Positions 31,910 to 43,340 of a stretch of DNA of 64,000 nucleotides are shown here, one piece after another (the first letter of the stretch is position 1; each line of letters starts with the position of its first letter). The position numbers were made by a program, and so were the translations under genes. The notes beneath the pieces were generated by a model. The model was not told the DNA's origin. It worked only from the letters and a program-made list of their open reading frames with translations, and made no database searches. The stretch is from Patella vulgata (lineage: Eukaryota; Mollusca; Gastropoda; Patellidae), in NCBI RefSeq assembly GCF_932274485.2, contig NC_065882.2:81122767-81186766 (forward strand), read 5' to 3'.

Positions 31910-31957
31910 GCTGTGGTGTTACGGTGGCGGCATAGTATTTCACCGTAACACCACAGC
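31910..31957. repeat. Perfect 17-bp stem hairpin
   Basis: gctgtggtgttacggtg is followed after 14 bases by its exact reverse complement. Could be the end of an inverted-repeat element or a transcribed hairpin. Confidence 0.9.
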
Positions 31958-32094
31958 CACTCTAACCATTCATAATACATCTAACTATCCCTTTACAGTA
32001 CTTCACTCCCTACACATTTCCCCTCGTCCTACTTTCCCAAACGTCAACAACACATCTCATACATCCAGTTCGCTGATTAACCCTTGTACCACGT

Positions 32095-32205
32095 CTACTG
32101 GATAAGTTAATTAATGTCTAATTAATAATTTAGATAACATTTCAGTCCTAAAGAAAGACCTGCAATTGGCAGATTTAGCTTTTGCATAATGTATGTTTAA
32201 ATATA
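32095..32205. mobile_element. MITE M2 right-end fragment
   Basis: 'gacctgcaattggcagattt' to 'gcataatgtatgttta'. Confidence 0.75.
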
Positions 32206-32304
32206 ATTACTAATTGTGCTGGAATATATTGAACTAATCATAGTTGTAGATGATGTACGCTGGAATATATATTACTTAGCATAGTTGTAAATAATTGACA
32301 ATAG

Positions 32305-32688
32305 GAATGAAATGAAAATGGAAATTTAACGTCCTACTGTTCTGCTGTTCTGCTCCGAACTGCTGGGCTAATGAAGAGGGGCATACGCCATACAGTGTGC
32401 TATGAGGGAAATTTTGCCCGGACAGCGGCACTGCGGCCTACTCTTATATCGAATTCAAACTGTCAAGGGCTATTTTACGTGCATGCCAATGTGTACACGG
32501 GACCTCGGGTTTTCGTCCCATCCGAACGACTAGACAGCTGTCCTTGTGGAGGCCCTCCGTCCTGCATCACTGACAAGGGGAAACCACGCCGGAAAATCGG
32601 GATGAACTTTCTCGGCCAATGCAAGGATCGAACACCCGACCTCCAGGCTAGCGAGCCAGCGTCTTATCCACTTAGCCACGTGATCCCC
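32305..32688 (-). mobile_element. SINE-A copy
   Basis: Full length, with a small duplication ('tgttctgctgttctgctcc') near its 3' end. Confidence 0.9.
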
Positions 32689-32809
32689 ACAGTGGAACGA
32701 ACATTTTTACATGTAATGAATAAAAACATAAATATTCTACAGGAGAATATGGAGGCAATGACTGTTTCACAAAAGACGTGTAGACTAAGGAGATGTCAAT
32801 ATAATATAT

Positions 32810-33055
32810 ATATAGAGAGAGAAATGGAGTTTAACGTCCACTCGAAACAAACTTGGTCATTTCGGGACTAACATATGGTTCAATTTTATTTCAATAATTC
32901 GCTTGTGCGTAGGGGTCTTTATCAGCGGAAGGAAACCGGAAGGCCCGGAGAAAACCCTTGACACGTACAACCGGGGAATCGACACCACGTCATTTGACTC
33001 AATGATAGACCTTATGATACAACGCGCACGCGCTAACCATTCGGAGGTCCCCCAG
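32810..33055 (-). mobile_element. SINE-B copy
   Basis: From the (GA)n tail to 'gctaaccattcgga'. Lacks ~25 bp of the centre before 'ttgacacgtacaaccgggg'. Confidence 0.88.
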
Positions 33056-33187
33056 TTATTTAATAACTAAGTTTCGTAATGTATATCTGTATAGTAAATC
33101 TCCAGTGAGTCGTTTTTGATATTAAAAATATCAACACATGTCAAAAGAACGAGTAGAAGAATTTATTTACCACACAACCCTTTCTTA

Positions 33188-33420
33188 CACGGGGTGTTGG
33201 ATGGCCGAATGGTTGGCAAGTGCGCGCTGTATCATAAGGTCTGTCATTGACAAGGAGTAGGGTCGCCTGTCCAACCTCGTGGGTTTTCTCCGGGTACTCC
33301 GGTTTCCTCCCACCGCTAAAAGACCCCTAAGCGAATTATTGAAATAAAATTGAACCATATGTTAGTCCCGAAATGACCTAGTTTGTGTCGTGTGGACGTT
33401 AAACCCCATTTTTCTCTCTC
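33188..33420 (+). mobile_element. SINE-B copy with shortened head
   Basis: The segment between 'tctgtcattga' and 'caaggagtagg', including the B box, is missing. Confidence 0.88.
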
Positions 33421-33905
33421 TCTTACACGTATAGTTCCTTTCTGATTGACCAATCAAATTCATTTCAAGCGATATTTCCGTAGAATATGAAAGTTACCAT
33501 ACAAGCGATATCTACTATAGAATGTGTTTTGATATGAATAAAAACTATATCTTACATGTATTCATATGTTTAATTGGACTATACTATGCATTACATTCAG
33601 CAATATATGGATCATTCAAATCAAATTTAATCAAATATTTTCATTTCTAGTGTTATCAAAATATGAAACTGATTTTGCCTTGGAGACTGAAAATGTGTTA
33701 ATACGTGCAACATGTGGCGCTGATATCAGATAAATTGAGTACAAACAACCATATTCCCTGTCACGTACAAGCGGAGATTCGAAACCACGTCACTTCTCTC
33801 CATGACAGACCTTATGAACTCACGAGCACAATGTAAGTTATTCGCCCCGCCCCACCCCCACGTCTTTCATTAAGGATATACTTTCAGTCGGGAGGAGGAG
33901 GGGGT
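33421..33905. other. AT-rich DNA with a SINE-B head fragment
   Basis: Only a minus-strand SINE-B head piece (33755-33830) is recognisable. Confidence 0.5.
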
Positions 33906-34284
33906 GGGGGATCACGGTGGCTAAGTGGGTAAGACGCTGGCTCGCTAGTCTGGAGGTCGGGTGTTCGATCCCTGATTGGCCGAGAAGGTTCATCCAGATT
34001 TTCCGACGTGGTTCCCCCTTGTCAGTGATGCAAGACGGAGGGCCTGACAAGGACAGGTGTCTAGTCGTTCAGATGGGACGAAAAACCAAGGTCCCGTGTA
34101 CACATTGGCGTGTACATAAAAGATCCCCTGACAGTTGGAATTCGTTATAAGAGTAGGCCGTAGTGCCGCTGTCCGGGAAGAATGTCCCTCATTCATAGCA
34201 CACAGTATGGCGTATGCCCGTCTTCATTAGCCCAGTTCGGAGCAGAATAGTAAGACGTTAAACTCCAGTTCATTTCATTTCATT
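33906..34284 (+). mobile_element. SINE-A copy
   Basis: Full length, head 'atcacggtggctaagtgggt', ends in the ATTTC tail. Confidence 0.92.
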
Positions 34285-34601
34285 CCAACTGGAAGGAGGG
34301 AGGGGGCCGACATTTCATCTGAAAGTTCACTTTATCGATCTTTCATAAAATTATACAATATCACCTCGTATTGCCCTGAAGTCCAATATCGATCTATCGT
34401 ATAAATATACAATATAATAAACAAACGACACAAATGTTGTAACGCAGTATTAACCAAACACACCCTTGTTTACATTTTATTTACCTACATAAAACATCTG
34501 TTGAATATATAGCGACATTTTTCATCAAAGTAGCTCAGAGCAGTTTGTCAAAATGTGTTGTTTACACTGTAAATCTTTAACTTCTTTTTTAAATTGGGAA
34601 G

Positions 34602-34980
34602 CCATGATGGCTCAGCAAGGAAGGCGCTGGCTCTGTAACCAGGAGGTATCTGATTCGAAACAGGGCCCTGATTCACGAAATTTTAACTTAAGATAAAATC
34701 CAAATTTTAGTAGATACCTCAATTTTGATTGGCTAAGCACTAAAATCAATCTAATATTATCCAATCAAATTACTAAAATTTGGATTTTATCTCAGTTAAG
34801 TTTTCGTGAATAAGGGCCCAGGTGTTGGTTGGAACAGTTTCTCAGGATGTTTCGTCGTGGAATCACCTTGTCAGTGATGCAAGAGGAGGGCAAGTGGCGG
34901 GCATCTAGCTATTCGGATTGCACAAAAAACCTAGACGACCCCGTGTACACACTGTAAATCAAACGGGACCTCTAACTGAA
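34602..34980 (+). mobile_element. SINE-A-related element split by a MITE
   Basis: Head 'gccatgatggctcagcaagg' and B box 'tctgattcgaaacaggg' lie left of the MITE; the body 'ggtgttggttggaacag' resumes at 34820. Confidence 0.75.
34663..34819. mobile_element. MITE family M3 (~155 bp)
   Basis: Ends GGGCCCTGATTCACGAAA and its near complement, with inner inverted arms 'aagataaaatccaaatttta'. Another copy is at 49841-49993. The whole element can fold on itself. Confidence 0.85.
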
Positions 34981-35358
34981 CTTAAAGTTGCAATTTCATA
35001 TTTTTAAGTTATATTTTTAAAATCTATTAAAATAAAGCCTTAAAATAGATGGTATCTATAAACACTCCTACCTTGTTAAAGAATAATCCTATTAATCCTA
35101 TAATTCACTATTGCCAGTTGAGAAATTGGCAAAAATATAATTTTCCTCTTCAAATTCCAACGTTTGAAGATAACTACTCCATGGTGGAGAATAGAAAACA
35201 AGGGAGGTAATTGTGTTATTATTTCCGGTGTAAATGAGTTTTAAGTGTGAGAATGACACCTATGATCGTATAATAGTGAGTTGACAACCTATTGAGCAAA
35301 AGACATAGAAATAATTATGTTTTGACTTTCTTAGATAATATGAAATTGTAACTTTAAG
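34981..35358. mobile_element. MITE family M4 (~378 bp)
   Basis: Inverted ends CTTAAAGTTGCAATTTCATA and a one-mismatch complement ending at 35358. No other copy in the window. Confidence 0.75.
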
Positions 35359-35381
35359 CTTGTTTCCTTTCTTTAAAGAAA

Positions 35382-35507
35382 GGAAATTGGAATCGCCTGG
35401 TCAGTGACGCAGGATGGAGCGCAAGTGACGGTCATCTAGTTATTCGGATTGGACGAAAAACCAAGATTCGGTGTACTCACTGTAAATCAAACGCGACTTC
35501 TAACTTA
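35382..35507 (+). mobile_element. SINE-A-related fragment
   Basis: 'tcagtgacgcaggatggagc' to 'tgtaaatcaaacgcgacttc', matching 34870-34975. Confidence 0.7.
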
Positions 35508-35640
35508 AAGATACATTATGTAAGATTTAGATAAAGAGCTAGCCATTCTTATTATAATAGTTCGAAAATAGATAATGTGAAATGAATAATTTGAAAATTT
35601 CATTCAAATTACTCTATTGCCAGCGAAGATATTAGCCTTT
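35508..35640. mobile_element. MITE M2 left-end fragment
   Basis: 'cttaaagatacattatgtaa' and the following 'agagctagccattcttatta'. The same inner sequence is inverted at 43230-43340. Confidence 0.75.
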
Positions 35641-35734
35641 GAAGGTTTGACAAGACGTGTGCAATAATTTCAACCACCGTACTGGTTGTTCGAAGCCAAG
35701 TCTCGCTCCTTCATTTTTAGCTTAAATCAAAATA

Positions 35735-36795
35735 TGGCTGGCTTGTTAATCGGGAGGTACCGGGTTCGATCCCGGTTATGGCTGAGAAAGTTCCTCAGGA
35801 TTACCGGTGTGGTTTCTCCTTGCGATGCAGGACGGGGCATCTGACAACGGACATTCATCTAGTTATTCGGATTGGCAAGGGCGTGGATTTGTCATAACTT
35901 TTTTTTTGGGGGGGGGAGGGGGACGGACGAACTCTGGAACCTGAAACATTTCATTACCAAACGAAACAAATTATTACGAACAGTTTACTGTACCAGTGTT
36001 ATGTCGATGAAGGCTGTAACTAGGGGTAATATGATGACAATATGGAAAAATTGACTACCTACATCAAAGCTGCATAAATATATGAAGTTAAGTGAATCGT
36101 TCTACGATCAAGACTGTTCTCTTTGAATATCTTGGCGGCATGAAGGGGGTCATTATGCACCGCACACGCCCTCAAGTGGTTCAGTCGGTTTTGCGTCATG
36201 GAGTTGCGCAGCCAAGTTTTGATCGGCGCAGAGTGCTGAAGGATCGCTCAACTGAGCAGGAACTAGCAGGGTACAGCAGTGTGAGATGAGAAGAGCTTTG
36301 ACAGAAGGGAACATCTGCCTCACTTCAGGTGACATAATGAGGAACGCTTCATGCACAAGTGAAATGGATTTGGCCGAAAACTGGCGCTTGAAGAATGGCA
36401 ATTCTTGTTCCATGTCCTGATTGAGTTTCAGATACGTAGAAACAAGCTCACCATCATGTGGATATAAACCTGAAAATCTGTCCTGGCGATCAAAATCATG
36501 GGGGGGGGGGACAGAGACCTATTCGTCCCCCCCCCTTCACATTCTAAGGGAGGGGACGCGTTCCCCCGCCCCCCCCCCCCAAACCCACGCCCATGCGGAT
36601 TTGGCGAACAACCGAGATTCAGTGAACACTTTGAGATGAACGTTAAACAACCCTTTTGGCATTTGTATTAAGAGTAAGTCGTAGTGCCGCTGTCCGGACA
36701 AGATTTCCCTCATAGCACACACTACATGGCTATAATGCCCGTCTTAATTAGCCCTGGTGGAGCAGACAAGTTGGACGCTAAACCCCATTTCATTA
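35735..36795 (+). mobile_element. SINE-A-related element split by a hAT relic
   Basis: Left part 35735-35876 with B box 'gggttcgatcccgg'; right part 36596-36795 ending 'gacgctaaaccccatttc'. Confidence 0.85.
35877..36595 (-). mobile_element. hAT relic (ZMYM1-like transposase C-terminus)
   Basis: Ends AAGGGCGTGGATTTG and CAAACCCACGCCCATG are inverted. The target phrase 'cggattggc' precedes it and 'cggatttggc' follows. The minus strand near 36120-36300 gives SALxRSKTWLRNSMTQNRLN-like sequence (visible as KTWLRNSMTQNRLNHLRACA), the dimerisation domain of hAT transposases. Other frames are broken and most of the gene is deleted. Confidence 0.8.
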
Positions 36796-36899
36796 TTGCG
36801 TCAATAATAGAATTTCTGATTTCATGAAATTTCATGTGATGATTTGTTTTGTGGGGTAGTGTTTTATAGGTTGTTCTCTATTGCATGGCAATCCATTCA

Positions 36900-38190
36900 G
36901 GATTACATATAAACGTATTTAGAGTATCGGTCATTATTCCCGGTAGTTTAGATATAAACGTATTTAGAGTATCGGTCATTATTCCCGGTAGTTTAGATAT
37001 ACACGTATTTAGAGTATCGGTCATTATTCCCGGTAGTTTAGATATACACGTATTTAGAGTATCGGTCATTATTCCCGGTAGTTTAGATATACACGTATTT
37101 AGAGTATCGGTCATTATTCCCGGTAGTTTAGATATACACGTATTTAGAGTATCTGTCATTATTCCCGGTAGTTTAGATATACACGTATTTAGAGTCTCGG
37201 TCATTATTCCCGGTAGTTTAGTTATACACGTATTTAGAGTATCGGTCATTATTCCCGGTAGTTTAGATATACACGTATTTAGAGTATCGGTCATTATTCC
37301 CGTGTTTAGATATATACGTATTTAGAGTATCGGTCATTATTCCCGGTAGTTTACATATACACGTATTTAGAGTATCGGTCATTATTCCCGGTAGTTTAGA
37401 TATACACGTATTTAGAGTATTGGTCATTTTTCCCGGTAGTTTAGATATACACGTATTTAGAGTATCTGTCATTATTCCCGGTAGTTTAGATAAACACCTA
37501 TTTAGAGTATCGGTCATTATTCCCGGTAGTTTAGATATACACTTATTTAGAGTCTCGGTCATTATTCCCGGTAGTTTAGATATACACGTATTTAGAGTAT
37601 TGGTTATTATTCCCGGTAGTTTAGATATACACGTATTTAGAGTATCGGTCATTATTCCCGTGTTTAGATATACACGTACTTAGAGTATCGGTCATTATTC
37701 CCGGTAGTTTAGCAATGCACTTATTTAGAGTCTCGGTCATTATTCCCGGTAGTTTAGATATACACGTATTTAGAGTATCGGTCATTATTCCCGGTAGTTT
37801 AGATATACACGTATTTAGAGTATCGGTTATTATTCCAGGTAGTTTAGATATACACGTATTTAGAGTATCGGTCATTATTCCAGGTAGTTTAGCTATACAC
37901 GTATTTAGAGTATCGGTCATTATTCCCGGTAGTTTACATATACACGTATTTAGAGTATCGGTCATTATTCCCGGTAGTTTAGCTATACGCGTATTTAGAG
38001 TCTAGGTCATTATTCCCGGTAGTTTAGATAAACACGTACTTAAAGTCTAGGTTATTATTCCCTTGTTTAGATATACACGTATTTAGAGAATCGGTCATTA
38101 TTCCCGGTAGTTTAGATATACACGTATTTAGAGTATCTGTCATTATTCCCGGTAGTTTAGATATACACGTATTTAGAGTCTCGATCATGT
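36900..38190. repeat. 45-bp minisatellite, ~29 units
   Basis: Unit 'cggtcattattcccggtagt' + 'ttagatatacacgtatttagagtat'. Some units lack 9 bp ('cccgtgtttag'). Because 45 and 36 are multiples of three, long frames stay open on both strands (VFRVSVIIPGSLDIH / MTDTLNTCISKLPGI); these are artefacts of periodicity. Confidence 0.97.
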
Positions 38191-38286
38191 ATCATATCAC
38201 TTTAGCTTAGTTTGAAATATTTGAAGTGTAAACTGGAAATGCCATCAGATTTTACGTCCACGCCAGTTCCCCTGTTCGTGAATACC

Positions 38287-38340
38287 TCAGGTTAGGAGCA
38301 GAAAAGTAGGACGTTAAACTCCATTTCATTTCATTTCATT
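38287..38340 (+). mobile_element. 54-bp SINE-A 3' end with target duplication
   Basis: Only 'ggagcagaaaagtaggacgt' to the tail is present, flanked by 'ttcgtgaatacc' at 38275-38286 and 38341-38352. Confidence 0.88.
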
Positions 38341-38352
38341 TTCGTGAATACC

Positions 38353-38655
38353 AAAAAAAGAATAAACCGCATGTTTTTACAGTGTGCCAGACTTTTTTTT
38401 ATATCATTCAAATAACCGAACAGGATCTAATTTCTTGTATTGTTCATTTAGTTTCAACCGTGTCATAGCACGTATCCAAAATAAATGGTTTTTAACACAT
38501 TTTAAGTATAAATACTGCTCTTGGATTGATATTTATACATCATATACAAGTGCATTTATTAAACATTGCATCGTACACGAGGCAGGGTAAGCATACTCTT
38601 TCTACATTACCTAATTTAGATCATCCATTCCAGCTTATAGATTATTTCGATATTT
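38353..38655. other. Unassigned DNA with a Penelope-like tail phrase
   Basis: 'gaggcagggtaagcatactc' near 38580 resembles 'caggcagggtaagcttactc' at 10970 in the 3' region of the Penelope element. The 68-codon plus frame before it has no motif. Confidence 0.35.
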
Positions 38656-38659
38656 TATG

Positions 38660-39122
38660 GGATCACGGTGTCGCAGTGAGTAAATCACTGGCTGAATAAT
38701 CAGGGTGTCCGAAGTTCGACCCCATTGTGACAGAGAAAATCTCCCGGGGTTTTCGAGCATCGTTTGCCCCGTTGGTGTCTCAAGAAACGTCGTCTGTCTT
38801 TTTTCTGATGGCACGAAATGAAGTGAAATGGTGTTTAACGGCCAACTGTTCTACTCCGACTCGGCGAATGAACACGGGCATACGCTATGCAGTGTGCTAT
38901 GAGGGAATTTTTGCCCGTGCAGCGGCACTATGGCCTATTTTTATATCGAATTTCAACTACCAAGGAATATTTTACGAGCACGCCAATGTATACAAGGAAT
39001 CTCGTTTTTATTTGCCCGATCCTTGTAAGGCCCTCCTTCCTGCACCACTGACAAGGGGAAGCCACGTCGGAAAATCTTTATTCTGGTGAACTTTCGCGGC
39101 CAATGCACGGATCGAACACGCT
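38660..39122. mobile_element. Two old SINE-A pieces, head plus / body minus
   Basis: 38660-38790 is a plus-strand head ('gtgtcgcagtgagtaaatca'). 38815-39122 is a diverged minus-strand copy ending 'cacggatcgaacacg'. Confidence 0.75.
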
Positions 39123-40225
39123 ACTCCCGGTGCCCTTCTATGGCCACGACTATACGACAAAGTATAGTTCACTACACCCGAACAGAAGCTAGTTCGACCA
39201 TAGTCGTCAAAATGGACGCCGCTCTCTTCAATGAACTGCTACAAAACGCAAGTTTGCTTCCGAAAACATCGAAATTTCCCCATCATTCTTTGGCGAAAAG
39301 TTCCCGGAATGTTTACCAAAAGTTTCTGATTATGATAAAAAAAACTGTACAAGACGTAGAATATGAAAACGACGATTTCAAGAAATCTACTCACAGTCAG
39401 AGCCCAGCTTAACCGGAGCGGGGTCCTGGGCCCGACTAGAATCGAGGGGCCACTAACGCGTGACCGTGACTACTGCTAAAAAATCGCCTACGTCACTGGT
39501 TTAGACCAATCACAGAGAAGGTTGAGGGATTGCAGACTCACCCAGTCTCCGCCCATCGCACCGCGAGAAGCCTAGACCGATCACCCCGTGAAACCTTCAC
39601 AGAGAAGTTTGAGAAATAGCTAAGTCTCCGTCCTCGCGCCGCTAGGTCGATTACCGTGAAACTTTCATCTGGAATTTAATTTTTTTTCTCTTTTTGCCAT
39701 GAACCGCGGGGCCCTGGGCTTTGCTCACAGTTGAGTTCGTGACAGAAGCGGTTCCAATTTTTGACAGTGCCCTTTTTTCTGCTGAAAGTGCCTTTTCTCA
39801 GACCCAAATATGTCCGTTCCCAACCCATTGCAGGGATCCCAAATAACTCAAACCATCGACTCAAACACACCAGTCTGGTTTAATTAATGCTTCCACTTTC
39901 AAGCGAATTCTTGTTGTTTAGCTGACGGTGCCCTAATCCTATAGAGTGACTATAGACAGACATCAATAATAACATCTTGTGGAATCGGGTAAGGCTCTTT
40001 TTTTTTCAACGATTTCCGAACGTTTACTTAGACGAAAATATCAGCCAAATAGCTCTTGGAATGGCTACAGATGCAAGGAAATGACGGATAATTTTCTTGG
40101 GAGGATCCCCCACCCCACCCCCTCCAAAAAAAACCCTCTCAGCGGCGTGCCCGTCTCCGCGGTCAGTGGCTTCATTTTGCGGCGCCCCTCCTTTTCAAAA
40201 TTCCTAGATCCGCCCCTGTAAAATA
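39123..40225. other. Unassigned DNA ending in a hAT-type terminus
   Basis: A 108-codon plus frame (39086-39412) runs out of the SINE and has no motif beyond a Lys/Ser-rich end. The phrase 'gcctagaccgatcacc' and variants repeat near 39480-39660. The end 'aattcctagatccgcccctg' at 40219 is, reversed, CAGGGGCGGATCTAGG, a common hAT terminus. Its partner was not found. Confidence 0.4.
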
Positions 40226-40690
40226 AACAAACCAACCAAATATCCAAAATTTATTTACAGTTACATAATTTATATTTAAAATGATATCACACTGATGTAT
40301 TTAATGTTTGTATTACTGTATTTCCAAATAAAATTTACAAATGGATGAAATTGTTTTGCAATAATACTGTCACTTTGATAATTTCAGTTCAACATCAGGC
40401 TTGTTCGAATTGATCCTTGGTCGTTTATTATCCACTCTATATAATATGGAAACACTTTAAAATGTTATCTGAAAATTTAAATAACTCTCAGCTTCTGGGG
40501 CAACATTGTTAGTGTACGTTCTATCTTCAAATAACAATTCCAATACAAAGGCTACTGAGTCAGTGTCTTACCCACTTAGCCACCGTGGCTCCATCTGACG
40601 GGAAGAACAACTGAGGTTCCCTGTGTGTGAGAAATATACCATATGAGGAGAATAATTTATTACATTTATTTTTTTTTATTGAATTTTTTT
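40226..40690. other. Upstream region of the secreted Cys-rich gene
   Basis: AT-rich, with a SINE head scrap ('cttacccacttagccaccgt', ~40568). No core promoter element can be assigned, because the ATG exon starts with a splice acceptor and the first exon lies further upstream. Confidence 0.35.
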
Positions 40691-40696
40691 TTCCAG

Positions 40697-40810
40697 CCAA
40701 CATTTATTTTTAAAAATGTCTGAAGTCCGATACGTCGCTTTAATATTGGTTATAATGATAGTGAATCAGACCGATGGATGGCTTTTGAGAAGGGGATGGA
40801 ACGCGAAAAA
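40697..40810 (+). CDS. Secreted Cys-rich protein, exon with start codon and signal peptide
   Basis: Acceptor 'ttttttttccag' at 40696, ATG at 40716, donor 'gtgagt' after 40810, phase 2. MSEVRYVALILVIMIVNQTD followed by G has the charge/hydrophobic/polar layout of a signal peptide, with cleavage likely after TDG. The mature N-terminus begins WLLRRGWNAK. Confidence 0.82.
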
Positions 40811-40849
40811 GTGAGTTTTCTACATAATATGTTGGTAGCTTTGTCGTTT

Positions 40850-40854
<5 letters not shown>

Positions 40855-40886
<32 letters not shown>

Positions 40887-41145
40887 AACGTCCATTCGAC
40901 ACAAACTAGGTCATTTCGGGACTAACATATGGTTTTAATTTTATTTCAATAATTCGCTTGCGCGTAGGGGTCTTTAGCAGTGGGAGGAAACCGGAGGACC
41001 CGGAGAAAACCCACGAGGTTAGCAGGGCAACCCTACTCCTTGTCACGTTCAACCGGGGATTCGAAACCACGCCAGTTGACTCAATGACAGGCTTCATGAT
41101 ACAGCGCGCACGTACTAACCATTCGGCACTCCACCCCCACCCCTC
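40855..41145 (-). mobile_element. SINE-B copy
   Basis: Full length with a (GA)n tail, in the intron of the Cys-rich gene. Confidence 0.92.
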
Positions 41146-41154
41146 GTTTATACA

Positions 41155-41395
41155 ACCACGGACAATCCGATTTTACAATTGTTTAACCACATGGGATTTC
41201 ACCGGGTACCCAGCCCCTCCCGCAATCCGATTTTACCACTATATAGTGCATGTTTAACCTCGTGGGATTTCACCGGGTACCCAGCCCCTCCCGCAATCCG
41301 ATTTTACCATTATATAGTGCATATTTAACCACGTGGGATTTCACCGGGTACCAGGTTCCCTCCCGCAATTCGGTTTTACCACTGTATAGTGCACG
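41155..41395. repeat. Tandem repeat, ~3.5 x 70 bp
   Basis: Unit contains 'gggatttcaccgggtaccca' and 'cccgcaatccgattttacca'. Confidence 0.92.
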
Positions 41396-41461
41396 ACAGC
41401 TACACATATTTTAATTGACTACAATCATCTCAAGTACATTAGATTTTCTCTCTCTCTATAT

Positions 41462-41655
41462 ATATAAAGTTTATATTTATTTGATATTTACTGTGATATT
41501 TGTTTTTATGGATGTATATATAGATATATTTTGTGATTATTTGTTTTTAATTTGTTTCGAGTAACGCCATATGTTTGGGGCAATATAGACCGGTTGGAGC
41601 TGATGTGCCAATATATTCCGGTTGTAGCTGACGCGCACAATATTTCATTCTTTCA
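41462..41655 (+). mobile_element. LINE L-ATTC 3' end
   Basis: 'atatgtttggggcaatatag' and 'gaccggttggagctgatgtg', with a partly duplicated terminus and an ATTC tail. Confidence 0.8.
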
Positions 41656-41659
41656 TTCA

Positions 41660-41895
41660 TTGTCCAATTTTGCCCGGGCAGCGGTATTATGGCATACTCT
41701 TATATCGATTTCCAACTGCCAAGGATCTTTTACGTGCATGTCAACGTATACACGGGACCTCGGTTTTTCGTCCCATCCGAACGACTAGACAGCTGTCCTT
41801 ATCAGGCCTTCAGTCCTGCACCACTGACAAGGGGAAACCACGTCGGAAAATCCCGATGAACTTTTACTCAGCCAATCCAGGGATCGAACACCGTG
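41660..41895 (-). mobile_element. SINE-A fragment
   Basis: Body from 'ttttgcccgggcagcgg' to 'cagggatcgaacacc'; the 3' tail is missing. Confidence 0.85.
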
Positions 41896-42024
41896 GCTCA
41901 CTCGGGTGGGTTACACTAACGCAGTTCATTATCAAAGATTCCAAATCGATTAATTGTTCATATGACCTTCCAAAGCTAGACGAACAAAATACAATACAAA
42001 TCCTTTGTAGTGTTGTAGCTCTTG

Positions 42025-42370
42025 AATTGAGAGCCGCGCTGACTCAGTGAGTAAGATCTTGGCTAGCTAACCAGTAGATCACGTAATAGATCTCGTTGAG
42101 GTCTTACAAAGTTCCTTGGAATTTTCCGGTGTGTTTTTTTCATGGAAGTGGCCCACGACTGATGACCTAGCAGACACGGCGTCTAGTCGTTCGGTGGGAC
42201 GAACGCAGATGCCATATACGCGTTGGTGAAAACTTAAAATCACCATTGATAGCTGTAAGCCGTAGCGTCGCTGTTCGGACAAATTTGGTCTCATAGTACA
42301 CTGCGTTGCGTATGCCCGTCTTCATCAGGTCGGAAGGAAGAGAAAAGTAGGAGGTTAAAACTTAAATAAT
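42025..42370 (+). mobile_element. Old SINE-A-related copy
   Basis: Head 'gagccgcgctgactcagtga', body diverged, ends near the acceptor of the following exon. Confidence 0.75.
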
Positions 42371-42395
42371 TCAAAGTGTCGTTGTTTTCTTTCAG

Positions 42396-42660
42396 CTGTT
42401 TCTGTAAGGCCGTGGACAACAGCAATTATGGTAGGATTTTGCACGACTTTGGCTCCATTCAGAGTTGTAGGGGTTGGCTTGGATGTGGATGTGGTAATTC
42501 AGCTATGATATCATGCGGAACAGCTTGTGAGGCGAAAGTCAGATCGTGGACCAAGAACAACTGCCCAAGTCAATACAGGTCGACAAAGATTCGAGCTTCT
42601 TACTCCGCTAGTGTTTGTCACACTGGACAGGGTGGACAAATTTTATCTTGTGGGAAATAA
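42396..42660 (+). CDS. Secreted Cys-rich protein, terminal exon
   Basis: Acceptor 'gttgttttctttcag' completes the split codon AA|C and the frame runs to TAA: 119 residues in total with the first exon. The mature part starts CFCKAVDNSNYGRILHDFGS and has ten cysteines (CFC, SC, GCGC, ISC, TAC, NNC, SVC, LSC), suggesting five disulphides. It is rich in Gly, Ser and Asn, with no membrane segment. Likely extracellular (matrix, mucus, haemolymph or defence), but I do not recognise the family and infer no activity. The frame is intact. Confidence 0.82.
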
Positions 42661-42739
42661 ATTGCATGACCATGATGCGAGATAAAAATATGTGCCTATA
42701 AATGTTTATCTATTATTTGTGTTTAATCGACTGTCACAA

Positions 42740-42975
42740 CAGATGGTGATAATCGCTCAACCAATAATATCAGCCAATACTGTCACATGACCTCTTACAG
42801 ATAAATTTATTAATCCTAGCCCCTCGGCCCTCCCCCTCCCATCGTTTACACTATCTGGTAACAACAATCAATAATTAATCTTAGCCCCAACCCTCCCATC
42901 ATTCATACTATCTGGTAGTAACAACCAATAATATCAGCCAATACTGTCACGTGATCTTTTACATATTCATTTATT
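42740..42975. repeat. Direct duplication of ~125 bp
   Basis: 'aaccaataatatcagccaat' + 'actgtcac' + 'tctggta' phrases occur twice, moderately diverged. Confidence 0.75.
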
Positions 42976-42996
42976 TACATTAAAGCACGAACTTGA

Positions 42997-43340
42997 TTTA
43001 AACATACATTATGCAAGAGCTAAATCTGCCTATTACAGGTCTTTCTTTAGGTCTGAAATGTTATCTAAATTATTAATTAGACATTACTAACTTATCCAGA
43101 ACATAATCAGCCCTCGGTGGCATCGGGTTTCTCCGATATTAAATAGATTAAAACAGTTCGGCCATATTTTGATTTAAGCTAAAAAATGGAGGAGCGAGAC
43201 TTCAAATGCTAATATCCTCGCTCGCAATAGAGTAATTTGAATGACATTTTCAAATTATTCATTTTACATTATCTATTTTCGAACTATTATAGTAAGAATA
43301 GCTAGCTCTTTATCTAAATCTTACATAAAGGTATCTTTAA
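42997..43340. mobile_element. MITE M2 copy, inverted
   Basis: Ends tttaaacatacattatgc and ggtatctttaa; inner 'gacctgtaatagg'-type arm. Confidence 0.75.

Noticed and set aside
32371-32871. 166-codon plus frame
   Set aside because: It is SINE-A read on one strand and continues into unrelated DNA; the same peptide recurs at every SINE-A copy.
36885-38005. Long open frames on both strands (146 and 138 codons) of a repeated peptide
   Set aside because: They follow from a 45-bp minisatellite without stops in one frame per strand; no start context, no flanking exon signals.
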